From Petrosia ficiformis (taxonomy: Eukaryota; Porifera; Demospongiae; Haplosclerida; Petrosiidae), in the NCBI GenBank assembly GCA_947044365.1, contig OX345646.1:2441327-2505326 (forward strand): a stretch of 64,000 nt of DNA, in the 5' to 3' direction. The translations under genes were made by a program, and so were the position numbers. The notes beneath the pieces are model-generated. The model was not told where the DNA came from. It saw only the letters and a program-made list of their open reading frames with translations, and searched no databases. This document shows, one piece after another, positions 33,722 to 48,126 of the stretch. How positions within the stretch are numbered: position 1 is the first letter of the stretch; each line of letters opens with the position of its first letter.

Positions 33722-36700
33722 TATATAATATATAATTATACATGTATATGCAAGTTTTTGATAAGTTTTGAAGCATGGACCAAATTGGCTCAAAACTGGT
33801 TAGTGTGTGTGTACCATTGGGAATACATGTACATCTCGAGTCAATTAATGCTGTTAGTGACAATATAATCATAATTAACTGCACTACTAGACCAAAGAAA
33901 GAACTGTGCAGTGCCAAATTACAAGCTCTTTGGGCTAATGGTGTGCCATCAAAAACATTGATGTGAATTTATACTAAACTAATTATTAATATTGCTATTA
34001 AAATTTAACATCTGGATACTATCGTAATGTATGAAGTCCAGTAATACAGTTATTTCGCTCAAACAGTACTAAAATAGTTACAAATAGTTGTCTGATTTAA
34101 TGTAAGTATGTCTATCTTGTTGCAACAGTAGGGAATCATTAATTCCATCATATGTGCAGTTTTGTTTTAAAACAGTGGAAATGAATAAACACATATTTTG
34201 ACAAATTAACTCTCCCAGTGGTGTGCGTATTATACAAACTGGTTTGTGATATTGTTCAAATTAAAAGTTAGACGATGCATCATTTTATGATACATCATGC
34301 AGTCTACTAGTAGACTATATGCACACCCTTCATGTCTAGTGAATTTTGAAGCTGGTTGTACTTAAAAATCCAATTGAAATCACGCTTTTGTGACACAGCT
34401 GCTATAAATACTGTTAAAAAAATCATCATTATACACATAATTACATGTGTTTTGATGTGACTGATTAATCATGTAACATGATGAGTAAAAAATACTCTAT
34501 TTTTATATCACACTAGCTTTTGACAGGGAGGGCACTATAATCTAATGACGTAGACTATAGAAGATACCTTTGTATCTATACACCCAGAAGTTGATGGTGG
34601 TAAAGCAAGATCTCCACGACTACAAATAGCATTCATTGGATTCCCTTCAGAATAAGGATCTGTCTTGTAATCTATGATAAATAATACAATTACAATAACT
34701 ATATGATGTGTTCATAAGGTTTACTCATTATATTCTAAGGCCCATTATGATTGCTTTAGATCATGTTAATGTAAAATATCCATATACCGTATAGCTCCAT
34801 ATTTTTGTGTTTCAAAAATTTCGTGAAACCCGTGTAACTGGCGTGAATACTAATTTTCGTGCTAAAATTTTTGTGATTAGCTTAATTTGTCGTGATTCAT
34901 ATCACTCCCCCTACATTTTCCGTTATCACTCCACCTACCATTTGGACGTGTACGTGTGATAGCGTTTCCAAAACAGCCAGAAAGACCTAGAGAAGATGCC
35001 TCGTTTGGAATTCCAGTCTTGCAGTGACACACCCATCATCTTAATTTTATGCGACTCGAAAAATCCTAATTTTCGAGATCTTTGGTGAAATCACGAAATT
35101 CACGAAAATATTGTGCCACGAAAATTTGGAGGTATACGGTATATATATAATATAAATATATAATTCATATTATATATATAATTATACATATAATAATTAC
35201 ATGTATATATATATTATAATGAGATCCATAGCCATACATTTTCAATTGGGTGCTAAAGTTTACATTTTGCATAGAAACCTCCTACTATGTTTATATTTAA
35301 AAATATAAACCTGGAGCCAATGCAAATGCTCAGGTGTGGATTTCAAAATGGTGGACTGAAATCTAACAGGTACAAATCTCTATTATTAGTATTATCATAT
35401 ATAAAATATCATGTATATCCTCATTGGCAGGTTTATATAACGCATATTAGCAGCATATAGACTGCTGAGTGCTAACCATGATATACACGATTACATATAT
35501 ATATATATATATATATAATTATGTTATAGTTATAGAATACACACAAGGTCTATTATAATCCTTAGCAACGAGGGCGGCATGCGGCGATAAATCAGTAAAA
35601 TACACTGCATTCGTATTCTATAACAGATTTATAGCCAATCACTTCAATTCAAACACTTGCCTTAATTGCTACTTTCCTGCAACTAACAAAGAATAATGTT
35701 GGTATGTATGGCTTTCTTACAAATTCTTCTATATATCCATACATGTGCTGTTACAAATACGGAAGCTTAGCCAGAATGTGGGTATTGCCCTGGACATTTC
35801 ATACACATGCTTGGTGTCTTTCTTTAAGTGAAGAACCATAAATTTCACATTTGTAGCTTTCTTAACGCTTCAGCTCTTCAACAAAAGAAATTAGAAATCT
35901 GAATCTTGTAAAATGAAAGAGTTATTGAGCAAAGAACAGTTGTTTCTGTAAAATCCTGCCCACACAATTTTCTAATTCACGCATGCACGATACTATTACC
36001 TTGGTTACAGCGTCTGTGAAACTTCGAAGTTATAAACCACTTCTAACATGTGAAATATAATACATAGCAACAGCATGGTAACAGGCTATAAATATACATG
36101 TATATACAATATAACAAACATTATTTTAGGGGGGAAGACGTAAGTACACATGACACTCACTGTTATATCTCATTATGTATTTCATTGTATCCATATCTTT
36201 TACCTTGTATATAATAGAAAAAGTAGACCAAATCTTAGGTATTAAAGTATATAAATACACTAATTAGTAGCAGCTATTATAATACATGTATTGAGTACTA
36301 ATTCAGCATATATTATTAATTATAATAATTTGCATAGCTAAGTGTGATTACAAATACAATATTTTGAATCAAGCTCAATGCTAGTACAGTCCCAACTTAT
36401 ACTCATAGAAATTTATAAAGCATTAACATTAAAAAAGATAATGGTTTTAAACAATCTTACATTTCCCTGATCTCTACGAAATATCTTAGCTCTTGGATAT
36501 AATTCATGTGTAGCAACAGGTCCTACTCTTTTCACTACAGTAGGATAACCACTAGCATTATATATAGTCTCATAAAAAGGGATATTGTAAGAAGCCCAAT
36601 ATCCTTCTCTCAGTATAGCAGTCTGATCGGCATATTCCACATACCTAAGATAAAACAAAAAAAGATGGTGGCGAATTTTGCAAAATAAATGTTTTGATGA

Positions 36701-37726
36701 TTGTCTGTGATGAGGAATTTTATGAAATAAACTTTGAGGTAAATGTCTAAGTGTAAAACATATGACTCAATATCAAGGATATTTGATTTAGAGGTGTTGA
36801 TCCAATCTTCAAAAATTGTGACATTTATTCAGCTCAAAGTTCCTGCCATACAATATTGGAGATACATATAACCCTATGATAATATGATACATGTAGCTTG
36901 TGTTGACTATATTTTATCATTGCTGACTTTCTGAAATCCAGTAACCTACAGGGGTGGCTCTACCGTTTTCATAGTGGTCCAGCTGGCTGTAATGTAGCAC
37001 AAGTGAAAGTGTAGGCTATACATGTATGTACATACATGTATGTATTCAAAATGTTAAACAAAACATGGTGAATACCAGTTAACTGACAACAATAATGTAC
37101 TATTATAGAATATTATTATTACATAGCTTGAGAATTTGGGTGTGGCTCACTGCTATAGCAGTAAATGTATATAGTCACTTTAGCAATTGATGAAGATCTA
37201 ATTTAATGTAACATAAAAAGTTGTGGAGCAATGTTGGATCTATGCAAAAAGTGATCATATATAATTATGAGATAAAAGAATCAGTCAATTTCTCTATTTG
37301 GCTATTTGATACAGGAAGCCAAATAAATTATGTAAAATATATATCAGGAAGAACAACTATTTCTCAACCTACTAGATATTTACAGTAATTACATTTGATT
37401 CATGTACATGTATATAATGGATAAATAGCAAGCATTATAAAGTATGAATTTTTCAGTGATTTCTCATCCACAGTGACATGTGTGTAGAGTACAGTGTAGA
37501 ATTAATGTCATTTTCTTACCCTGGTATTTGTTCAACAACCCATAATGCTCCATCTTCAATACTATTGGTTAGATTAATCTTCTTCAGGTCAAGAATCATA
37601 TATTGGTTGTTATATGTACCTATAGTGGTGAAATAAAACAAATGAAATATATTTGACCATGGAAAGAAAATAATTGCCAAGCACCTTAGTGCGAGGCAAC
37701 TAATCAAGGAAATCTAGCTCTTAGTT

Positions 37727-37786
<60 letters not shown>

Positions 37787-40700
37787 TTCTGCCACGCTTA
37801 GGAATGCAATAATTAAACCTATGACGACAGGCACGTTAATCAGTTGACCATGTGTACTGTTCTGCTATAATGTAGAGATAAGTGAGGAACCTACGAGTGA
37901 GGGACCTACAGCATGCCTTCGACACCTAGCTACACTGAGAAAAAGGAAGCAAAGAGCGGGAGCCACAGAAGAGGCCAAGACAGAGGAGAAATTAAGATCT
38001 AGATCTAGAGGCAAAGACTGATAAAGAAGAGGAAACAAATGAAGGAATATAGAGACAAGGAAACGTCATTAAGAAGATTAAGAGACTGGAATTGATGAGA
38101 AAAAATGCAAAGAAATGACTTCTAATGATAGATAATGAAGAAAGGTAAAATGAATTGGAGAGATCATTGTTACCACACTATTCACTTTTGTGTAACTGTA
38201 GAACAACTAGACCTGCTCTTCTTCATAGGCGACAGAGAGGTAACAATCCCATGTATGTTAGCATCATTGCAAGGATCACAAGATGACAAGTCACTAAATT
38301 CTCTCTTTTTTCCTGCCATTATAAGTGTCAAAGACAAATATACCATGTGTGTGACTAAAACCACACCTTTCTGGATAACTGACAGTTTAGTGCGAGTGAG
38401 GCAGTCCTGCGCATACGTATTCCTACTTTTCCTAGTAAATATTAAGGGTCAATCATATGCCTCGATAATCAACCACATTGTACAGAAAGCTAACTCAATT
38501 TGCAATTGACATCCAGCTGGTAGAGGAACAGACTTCCAGGACACCTCATTTAGTTGGCTTCCTACAAAATTGCTGCTGAATAATGTGCATTTAATTTAAG
38601 ATACATGTGTTTCAGCAAAATTATTATTTTCTCATACATTACTGCTACACTACCTCTTATCAACACAAGTGGTGGAACATGTCTAAACCATAATATTGTT
38701 TTAAGATACATGTACATGTATATATGAAAACTGTAAACCAGATTTTAGACTGAAAAACTATTTTGTGTTGATACTTCACTGGATTTTATGGCTTCCAACT
38801 AGACATTCTTATATACAAAAGAACCTGTTATATTTACCCATAACAATAATAAATGCTTAATTACAGTATTTTGACACATAACTCAGCTTCAGTTGGGTCA
38901 TTCCTGGGGGCTCGGTCAATTAATGGGCGTGGCATGTAAAAGAATGCACTTTGAGCTACAGACCAGCAGGAAGATTCAGAAGGCTGTTATTTATAGCAGA
39001 GAAACAGTATAAATATTATCCAAGAATCTTTAACAAGTAAGTATGATAAGCTGTTGAGTTTCAGACATAAGGAAGTCATCATTTAAAACCTTGAAGGAGT
39101 ACTTCAGTCAGTTCATCTTACATGTACTTCAAAGAGAGAACTGTGCAGTGCCAAATAAGAAGCTCTTTGGGCCAATGGTGCGCCATATGATCTTATCAAA
39201 AACACTGTTTGGTATAGCACACATGCATATAGGCAATTTGGATTATGAAATATAGGCATATAGGCATATACATGTAGGCAAATTGCTGTATAGGTACAAC
39301 ACTAGTTAAAATAATTATCATGTTAACATTGCTGTTAATTACTCACCAGAATTATATTCTGAAACATATTCTGACCACTCTTTTCCTGTTGAAGCTAACC
39401 AGTTTGCTAATCTCACACGATGCCATGACAAGAGGGATTGTGGTTGGGAATGTTTATAAATGGAATGATCATAAATTGAGTTTGTAGTTTGAAGCATCAT
39501 CAGTTTACTGAAAGATGGAAATATTAGAACTGTATATAGCAATAATTATACTGTAGAAATCAAGTAGGATTAGATGAATATTACATTACATGTGATTATG
39601 TATTCTTAATGTGAGGTAGCAGTAACTTCAAATAAGACACAAACTGAAATTAAAAGTTAAAAGTTAATATTAGGTTCATGCTTCGTGTAAGTCAACATGA
39701 AGTAATTATACACTGTATTATATTCATTTATTATGTGTTATACTGTCTAGTATATAGGTAAGGCGGCAAGGGTAGAATTTCTATCATAGTACATATTAAT
39801 TATATGCTCTAATTACTTTTTTTGTGCAGTGAAAACTGAAATTAAGTTATAATTGATTTTAGATACAAGCTGAGATGTTGAAGTAAATCAGGTCTTAAAT
39901 CCAAGTAAGAAATGAAGTTAGAGAATGCCCTTTCTCCACAGTGTAACAAACCCTGGCATATTTATCAACTTCAAAGTATAAAATGTTTGATATACATGTA
40001 GATATTAAATGAGTCTATTTGAACAATTGCATGACACCCACAATTTCACTGACAATGCATCTGTAATTTGTAAATCCAAACATAGTCAAGTACTTGTATA
40101 TATGCCATATATAGCTAGGTACATGTATATGAATGCATATTTTAACACAATTACATGTATATGCTCCTTTTACCTTCTACTGGAATGCTCATAGTCAAAT
40201 CTAAATTTATAGAGACTTTTTTTCGCATAATAAAAATTTAATCACTTGCTATATTCTACCATTTTGTATAGGATGTGATTAAAATTACATCCAGAAAGAG
40301 CTGTCATTAACCTGGTTTTAGGGGTGGTTGATAATAATGATAGTTACCCTATCGCAATATTAAACTGCTATCATTATCACGATATTAACTTTTAGTCCTA
40401 TCACAATAGCCTCTTTTGAGCATAGGAGGAAATTTCTAGCTTTACAAGTTTACAGGAAATATTATGCTTGTCTTTCTTGTAGAAAGTCTTCTGGTTATAA
40501 TCTCTGAAACTAATGCATACAGAATATATGTATGTAGTATTCAGTATCAACATAATCAATGTTCTTATCAACAGTTTAAACTTCATACTGAACCATTTTA
40601 TGAGGTGTACTGTATATATGAAGCTCTTAATATATGTACAAACAATATAGACTGCACTATCACGATATATTCACTATCATGATGGTATCACAATTAACTA

Positions 40701-42400
40701 TCGTGATAGTGATAGCAGTACTATTGCCAAGCTCTACCTGGTTTTAAAACTTTTGTTGGCTTCTTCTACAAAACGATGGAAAAACAAGTATATAAAGGTA
40801 ATCCATTGAATAGCCCCATTTGTAAAATCAGTCACACATATATACATTGTACATGTATATCATATGTCACCTGTCCATAATATAGAAGTCATCCCATGAA
40901 GACAAAACACCAGCAAAACTAGAGAAACTCATAACTCGTGTTGCTGAATTAAAATAAACAAATTATAATAACTATCAATTACTCTGTCCAGTGTCTCACC
41001 TGCATTACTGTCACGGAGTTTAAAATCATAGTGTTTGTAAATTCTTACCATAGCTTCATATATGTACCAACTGTGATTAAAAACATTATAATAGAACATT
41101 TGAAATTGAATAGAAAATAAATATAATGATTATTGAAATAAATTGTGAGTGTTCTACCAAACAGTAATGTTTCCTTCAAAGGTTGGTACCACGGCACTAC
41201 CCCACCCTTTAGTCATGCTCTCCTACCCTTTAATTTTAAGATTATGGCTGAAAAATGCTATTGATGCACTCCTTCATCAATAACATTATTGTATCCTGGG
41301 GGAAACACTGAAACAGGTAAGTAACAGGTGGGATGTGACAGACAAAAGGAAGAACATGGCAAGACAGTGTTAGCCCCAGGTTTACATCACAGTGTGTCTG
41401 GTCTTCATTCATCAGGGGAGTTCATTAATATGAAATATAAATGTGAACCATATTAATATCTAAATTCTAGTAGAATAATTATTATTACTACGGAAGGACA
41501 AGTGAGAATTCCAGGAACTTTCTCTTTGCCTATTTTAGGTGTCTCAGGTAAGTACTAAGGCGTTAGGAGACATCTAGACGCCCTCTGGGGCAAACAATGG
41601 TTCGAGTTTTGTATGTACATGTAGAATAGGTTATACTACGTGTATTCCAGTATCTTCAATGTGATGTGTACACAAGTATCTTATTACCTATATATGTATG
41701 ATTATTGCTGAATTTCAAAAATCACTAAAACCGAATAATTCCTTTTGATGTTTAATGCCATAACGAAAGTATTATTATACTCAGTAAGCTATGAATACAT
41801 GAAACAACCAGAGAAATAACACCCACAAGATGAATCACCAATTATTCACTATATTGATACAATTTATACACTGATTTTGCAAGATTCTTTAAGTTATGTC
41901 ATCAGAATTCAAATAGCGGTAATCCCACAGAATCAGTATAATAGCTTATATTAAAAGTTAATAGTTTACAAATCACTAATAGTCCATATTCTATAGGGAT
42001 GTATGTGGTATATGTACTATTGAAGAGTTAAGCATTATATATAGTGTACCATATGCTGGGAAAATGAAGTGAAGGAATATTTTTGCAAACAGTAAATTTT
42101 GAATTAAGGTTTTTAGATTTTAATATTCATGAATCACTAACTACTGTACCCCATCCATGTTATACTGTAACTATGCTGTTTTTATTTTTTGTGAACAGCA
42201 ATATTTTAGCAAAATTTGTGAAATTCACACAATTTTTTCTTTGCATAATTTTCCTTGCATACAGTACAGTCATATTTAACATTAAGAAGAGAATTAAAAA
42301 TCATTATATGTACCATTAAATGGTTAATTAAATTTAAATCTCTATTTAACACTATCAAGAGAATTAAAAAAAATACTGTACATGTATGTGCTATATTAAA

Positions 42401-42451
<51 letters not shown>

Positions 42452-45400
42452 ATTTCACATTGAATCGAATTATTGTATTAACAATTTCATACCTTGAGTG
42501 AGATGCAAATAGATTTTCATAGCCTGGTAGTACTTTAATAAGAACTGAACAGTGTCCATTCTTATACAACTATTAGGAAAAATATTACAGTATATTAATG
42601 AAATGTAAATCACACTATATATGAGTCAGGCAAAGATATACATTATGAAAGTGATAATAAACATTTTCACAATGATCATCAAAAAAACAGTTATTGTGTA
42701 AAGTCATTCATATTCACCCTCAAAACTATGGTGTGATGACATTATATGGACAGTGTATAGTTTAATGTTATAATGTTAATACATGATTATACTGCAACTC
42801 AATAATGAAGTTATGGATTCAAATTTGACATATACACAATCAAGAATGGGAATATGAAAATGGTGTGGGTATATAAAAAGATTGTCAGTCCTTCCAATCT
42901 AAATGTATTACATTTTTTCTGAAGTCATTAAATCAAAATTGTCAGAACCTTTCTTCATATAACCTTCACAAGCTTCACAACTAGAAGCCATTCATTATCA
43001 AAATTACAAAACTGCATCCCACACACGTTGCTAAACTACCATGATTGATGAATGAGGAAAGTTCCTATGAAGTGACAAGAACGAGCACTTGCTAATAGTT
43101 TCTCTACCATACTAGAAGCTATCAAAAAGAGTCAGCTAGGCATGGCTTTTTTCAGTCTTCCAGACTCTTCCTGCATCTAACAAAGCATGGGTTTTACATC
43201 AACGACTGTTTTAACGACTCCTCCTTCCAACAAAGCAAGTTAGAATCTTTGAATATATATACATGTACTTCAAAAGTTATAAAGCTGACAAAAGTTTCCT
43301 GAAACACTCCACCCATAATTATAGCATAAATTAATTATAAATCTATACATTTGTGGGAGGATCATGCAACATTCAGTTGCTCTATATTTCTTACTGCTTC
43401 CATTAACTCTTCTTTACTCATGTCACTGATGTTGAATTTCCTGTCTAAAACAAAGTTCAACATATCAAGGTAGTCACCATTAGCTGCTAAATAATCAAAT
43501 GACCAGTCCTCTAACATCTAATAAGAATTGAAAATAATGTTTAGTCAACAATGTTCAATCTGTGTCGTAAAACAGTATATTTCAGCATAAACTTTAAAAT
43601 TAAAGGAGCAAGACTGAAGGATGCCATGGTATCACCCTTTGGGAGAAACACTGATCATTTTTATAAATTCAGTCAGAAATATATCAAGCTTTTCAATATC
43701 AGGTCTCATTTTATGCATAAAACTCATCCTTACACTATCCTTTGGAGCAAATGTCTTGTATCCAAGCTTTAATCCTAAAATATATAATACTCATAAACAT
43801 TATAAACTATTATTGTACACATACCTTCAAATTGTTGGTTTATTAATCCAATGTATTTCCAGTAAGTGGAGGAGTTCTTCTGAATCATTGAATTCATCCA
43901 TTCTCTCTATGTACATGTAGAAATGACAGAGTAATACAGAGTAAAGAAAAAGCTTCAGAAAATAAATGAAGAAAGTAGGAATACTTCCAGCTTTATCAAG
44001 AATCTATGTATCATGATAGAGTCTCTACCATTCTTGTGTGCTCTGTATACTGGAAGTGTAACTCCAGTCTTGGTATAATGAGAAGCTGAAGTGCTCTTTC
44101 AAGGTTATAACTACATACACTTTTGCTGTTGATATAGAGTGGCCCAGTGTAAAGATATCCTATTAACAACCATGTGGGTTTGCTGTGTATACAGACTACA
44201 GTGTATATATGTGACTAAGCAAGTCAAAAGTAACACAATTTCAAATACACATGTAGTATGTTTGACATTACATGTACATGTATTGGTTTTGCAATGTGAC
44301 TTAATGCTGGCTGCTCAAGCTTTTAAATTAGATTTTGAGAAAATGCATACTTATACACATATGTAAGTAACAGAACAGCAATCTCTTAATTGCAATGATA
44401 ATGGATACAAGAGAATTTCATGGGGTGTACTTTAAATGGTCATCTCACAAAAACTACACTGATCTGTTGACCAAGAGCTACACAATAACTAGCCAAAGTA
44501 TTATATACATGTATATTACTTAAAAATTATAATTAAAAATTATAATTAAAAACTGAAACCATGATAGTATCTGGTTTCTGTGAATTTACGGTATACTGAA
44601 ATAAAACGTTTTGTTACTTTTCATCCTTTTCGCTTGGTTGGTCACATAACATACTGTAGTTGCAAAGTACAGTTTTGGACACACATACATAATATGTTCT
44701 TCCTCAAGTCATAGTATTAACTTCATTGCAATACTGATCCAATATGTGCAAACATTTGAACTTTAACAGTTGACTTACTTGATCAGAAAAAAATCTTTTA
44801 ACCTTGTCTAGATCATCAGAATCCAGGTGCTCAAAGAATTTAGAATATAGATTACGATATAAAGAATACATCTCACTAATAAACAAATGAAGTATTAGCA
44901 TATTATAACTATTATGATCAACAATAAAATAAATAATTAATTAAACCAAAGCACTGCAGTGGAGCATAATACATGAATTTATATATAATTATTAATAATG
45001 ACAGTCAGATACAAATGATTTATTAAGCTCCTTACTGGAAACATATATTTATAAACTTGTGAAGGATGATATATAACAGTAACACAAAGAGATAGTAAAG
45101 TAAAGAATAAGTAAGCAACTTAGAGCACTATATCATGAATGTAGCTTTCAATGTGAAATTAATCACAAAAAATATTCATATGTCATGTGAAGCATCAGGT
45201 GATATGTTGACTATGACAATGAATATGATATTTAATGGTTAACACTATAGCTTTGCCTAACTACATTTATACTCATTACTTATTGAAACACACATTTTGC
45301 AATGTGCATTAGCAAGCAGCATCAGTACTAGCCAAACTCAAAACAGTAGACTGGCTGGTGAGACTATATAATGTATATATGTATTGTAGGAGTCAATAAA

Positions 45401-48018
45401 TATTCAATTATAATGTCGTTTTTCAATTATTTTTATTACAATTAATTATATAACCACCTTATTTAGAATACCGCAAACAAAACATAATTGCCATTTTACT
45501 AATATAACATGTATTATTATAAAACATGTACATATTGTACACACATTAGCTTTCATAAGAGGGTGTCTGAGAAACAATGCCAACTAAGTCTATAATCTCA
45601 TGCTGTTTGTACTTAGTTGAGCTAACTATTACTTCACATTAAGGATACATTATCGTATAAAGCAGTTATGCAATATTTACTTAATGCAATAAGGAAGCAT
45701 GTGATACTACATGTACATGTAGTTATATGTATACTACATGTATTTGATCTTTTGAAGAATTCTAACATAAAATCAGGGAATCAATCATGTAACACTTCTA
45801 ACAAATGTTATATTTTCATTAGAAAAATAAGCTTATAATAAAATTATACTATATAACGATATACTGTAGGACTATGTTGTCAGCAACCTTTGTTGACAAA
45901 CATAGTCCCATGAATAAATAATAGAATACGTTTTCAGTTGGACATTTTGATATATTAATGTACACGACTGTGTTAAATATAACCATTAATGACTAATAAG
46001 TACTTCTCTTACTTATATGTTAAGGCACCCTCAAGAAAACCAGCAGCTTTAGCAATCCCTTCATCAGTATAAGAATGATTGGTTGTGTATCCAGCTATAA
46101 TATTCAATTCTCCCCATCTGTGTTTTATAATATAGTATTACAGAAAGTTACGTGATTGGTTTTAAGTACATATAGTATAATAATTATACATGTATGTAGG
46201 TTCAATGTCTAATGGTTCCCATGTTCTACATGCTTAGAAAATGAATTATACCAATCTTGTGTAGCCAGGTATTTGATGTATTGGAATAGAACATTTGGAG
46301 AAAACAGTTTTTGATCAAGTTTGAATCTACTTTTACAGGCCAATCACATTTGTTGGATCATGTAATCATGTATAGCAATGTGTGGACTACTGAACTTTCA
46401 AATGCTTGCCTAGCTGTCTTCATCCAACAAAAAAATTATTTAGCATTCTTTCCAGCTGAGTAAGTTAGTATTCCAAGCATTTCAAAATTAGAAAGCTTTA
46501 TAATAAATAATTCCACTCATGTACAGATTACATATTATTAAAACTCCATTCTTCTATACACAATTTTTACTCAGTTCCCTCAGATGTCCCTTGCCATCAA
46601 ATCTCTGGCTAATCAATTTACAATAAAAGCACCTACATATACTACTCTAGTGTTGCTAATTCATACCCAGTAGTGTTCTGTGCAGCCTTGTAACATCCAT
46701 AAGCTGCTCCATAACTATCAATCACCCCCATAGTAATTCTATAATGTGAGTTTCTGTAGCAATCATACATAAACATTCCAATAATAATTATAATCACATA
46801 TACTAAACTATAAATATAGATCGTATATGCATGCTTAAAGAAAAGAAGTCCCAACCATGTTTAAACTGTTATGTTACTTCCATCAATGTGGACTAAGACT
46901 CAAAGGAGGAGATGGCAGATGCCAAACCTTTTGGTTTATCCTGACTTACCTGCTTGGAATAAACTGTAGCTCTCATCCGGTACTCTTCATATAAATCTTA
47001 GACTAAACTGAGTAAACTCACAAACTATAAAAAAATTTCTGGAACGTGTGTTTGCAGATGCCTCACTCAGGGACTCACTACCATTTCTTTTGCTTTCACA
47101 CCATGTCTAAACATGGCAGGTACTTATTCAGGACAGGCGTTCTTAAAGTACATATGCTATATATAATATATATACAATTATATATATTAGTCTGGCGAGC
47201 AGTTCCTGGGAGAAACGCCCATCTATTGGTTCTTTTTTTAAGAGACAAAGAGAGCTTCTTTTGTGTGTTTACTTGTCGAACACGCTTCATAGCCTTCATT
47301 CTCTGTAGACTTTCGCATGTGCGTGATGTCATACCAGGGATGATATATGGCATATATCCCAGCTGTACTCGTGAACGAACTTTGATGTGGTTGTATACCT
47401 TCCCTGCGGTTGTATAACTGCCCTGTGGTCGGGGATATATGCCATATATACGCCCTGTCGGCTCTTTGATGTTTCTGTTATCAATATATATATATATATA
47501 TATATAATTATATATAATTATAATTATATATAATTATAATTATATTCTTTAGAATCACAACAGTTTCAATTTCACTTCTCAGTAACAGACAAATATATAT
47601 ATACATAGAACGATTGAGCAATGAATTACTTTATACCCAAAGGATAATAATTATTATTATGGTCAACTTTGTATCAACACATAAGTTGGCTGTACTATAT
47701 GTATATTATATAGTATGCTAATACATCCTATATTCAGTATATGGGACCTATTAGCATACTATATACAATATATTGTATGATGGTAACATCTCCTGCATAG
47801 TGTGCAAATGGAAGGTCTATATAGGACTCACCACATCAAAGCCGGGGATGATGTCACCATCATACTATATATATACAATTTATATAATCACATACTCACT
47901 CATCATAATACACAGTTGCATTGACACAGTCCACTGAAGACTCAGACTGCTGATGTGAAGAACAAAATGTAAATATAACTGTCAGCACAAAAATTATGCA
48001 GAAATTTGAAGCAACCAT
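32384..48018 (-). CDS. PLBD1: Phospholipase B-like protein (PLBD1-type), 18 exons
   Basis: Exons 5'-3': 48018-47900, 46738-46667, 46117-46013, 44875-44779, 43906-43825, 43774-43734, 43517-43395, 42569-42493, 41070-41000, 40943-40871, 39507-39347, 37619-37520, 36644-36461, 36203-36161, 34671-34568, 33635-33573, 33085-33026, 32446-32384. All phases agree and total 546 codons with stop, normal for the family. It starts with a signal peptide ([18 protein letters not shown]). Family blocks in order: [37 protein letters not shown] with the Ntn-hydrolase Cys nucleophile (about 42549-42551), [77 protein letters not shown] and [10 protein letters not shown]. The last blocks resemble PLBD1 more than PLBD2. 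The expected role is lysosomal or secreted lipid amidase/phospholipase after self-cleavage before Cys. Confidence 0.94.
32799..32820. repeat. Run of 22 C
   Basis: An uninterrupted poly-C run lies between PLBD exons 17 and 18, close to GGGGGG at about 32785. Its true length is uncertain because such runs are hard to sequence. Confidence 0.8.
33659..33740. repeat. (TA)n tract in PLBD intron
   Basis: A nearly pure TA repeat with a few TAATATAT interruptions. Similar tracts lie at about 37731-37782, 42400-42447, 51485-51560 and 62600-62740. Confidence 0.9.
34783..35142. mobile_element. MITE with ATACCGTATANCTCCA terminal repeats
   Basis: It begins ATACCGTATAGCTCCATATT and ends AATTTGGAGGTATACGGTAT, giving an inverted repeat of about 26 bp with few mismatches. 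It is 360 bp long, in a PLBD intron. The interior repeats CGTGAA/TTCACG words. Confidence 0.85.
37740..39340. other. PLBD intron with unassigned open frame
   Basis: It holds a (TA)n tract, a purine-rich stretch (37900-38100), a 124-codon plus-strand open frame (38135-38509) with no recognised domain, and a dispersed repeat at 38890-39190. Nothing here supports a gene. Confidence 0.45.
40320..40745. repeat. TATCGTGATAG-type repeat element
   Basis: The ends TAACCTGGTTTTAGGGGTGG and CTCTACCTGGTTTTAAA surround repeated ATCACGATAT/ATCGTGATAG words, partly as inverted repeats. It lies in a PLBD intron between exons 10 and 11. Confidence 0.5.
47680..47880. repeat. Copy of the GATGGTGACATC hairpin family
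   Basis: It contains TAGTATGCTAATA and its complement around CCTATATTCAGTATATGGGACC, then GATGGTAACATCTCCTGCATAG and GATGATGTCACCATC. It lies in the first PLBD intron, directly after exon 1. Confidence 0.7.
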
Positions 48019-48053
48019 CTTTGTATATCCAAACAACGCTGCATAGTGCACAA

Positions 48054-48126
48054 ACGTCATCAAATAATCATGTGATGTACTGTGTGACGTTGGTGACGTA
48101 ATGACGTTGCATGACGTTCATGACGT
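48054..48126 (-). promoter_or_regulatory. Array of TGACGT (CRE/bZIP-like) sites upstream of PLBD
   Basis: TGACGT occurs at 48085, 48094, 48102, 48112 and 48121, with spacings of 9, 8, 10 and 9 bp. One inverted ACGTCA lies at 48054, and an ATCATGTGAT E-box-like site lies between. The array begins about 36 bp upstream of the PLBD start codon, where a promoter is expected. TGACGT is the core recognised by ATF/CREB-type bZIP proteins. Confidence 0.6.

Noticed and set aside
36161..36203. Apparent frameshift in PLBD exon 14
   Set aside because: Rereading the bases gives 43 nt, which restores [14 protein letters not shown] in frame. It came from a misread base, not from the sequence.
38135..38509. 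124-residue plus-strand frame
   Set aside because: It lies in a PLBD intron on the opposite strand, with no recognisable domain. Mentioned only as an intron feature.
47046..47417. 123-residue plus-strand frame
   Set aside because: It overlaps a hairpin repeat in the first PLBD intron and has an overlapping frame on the other strand.
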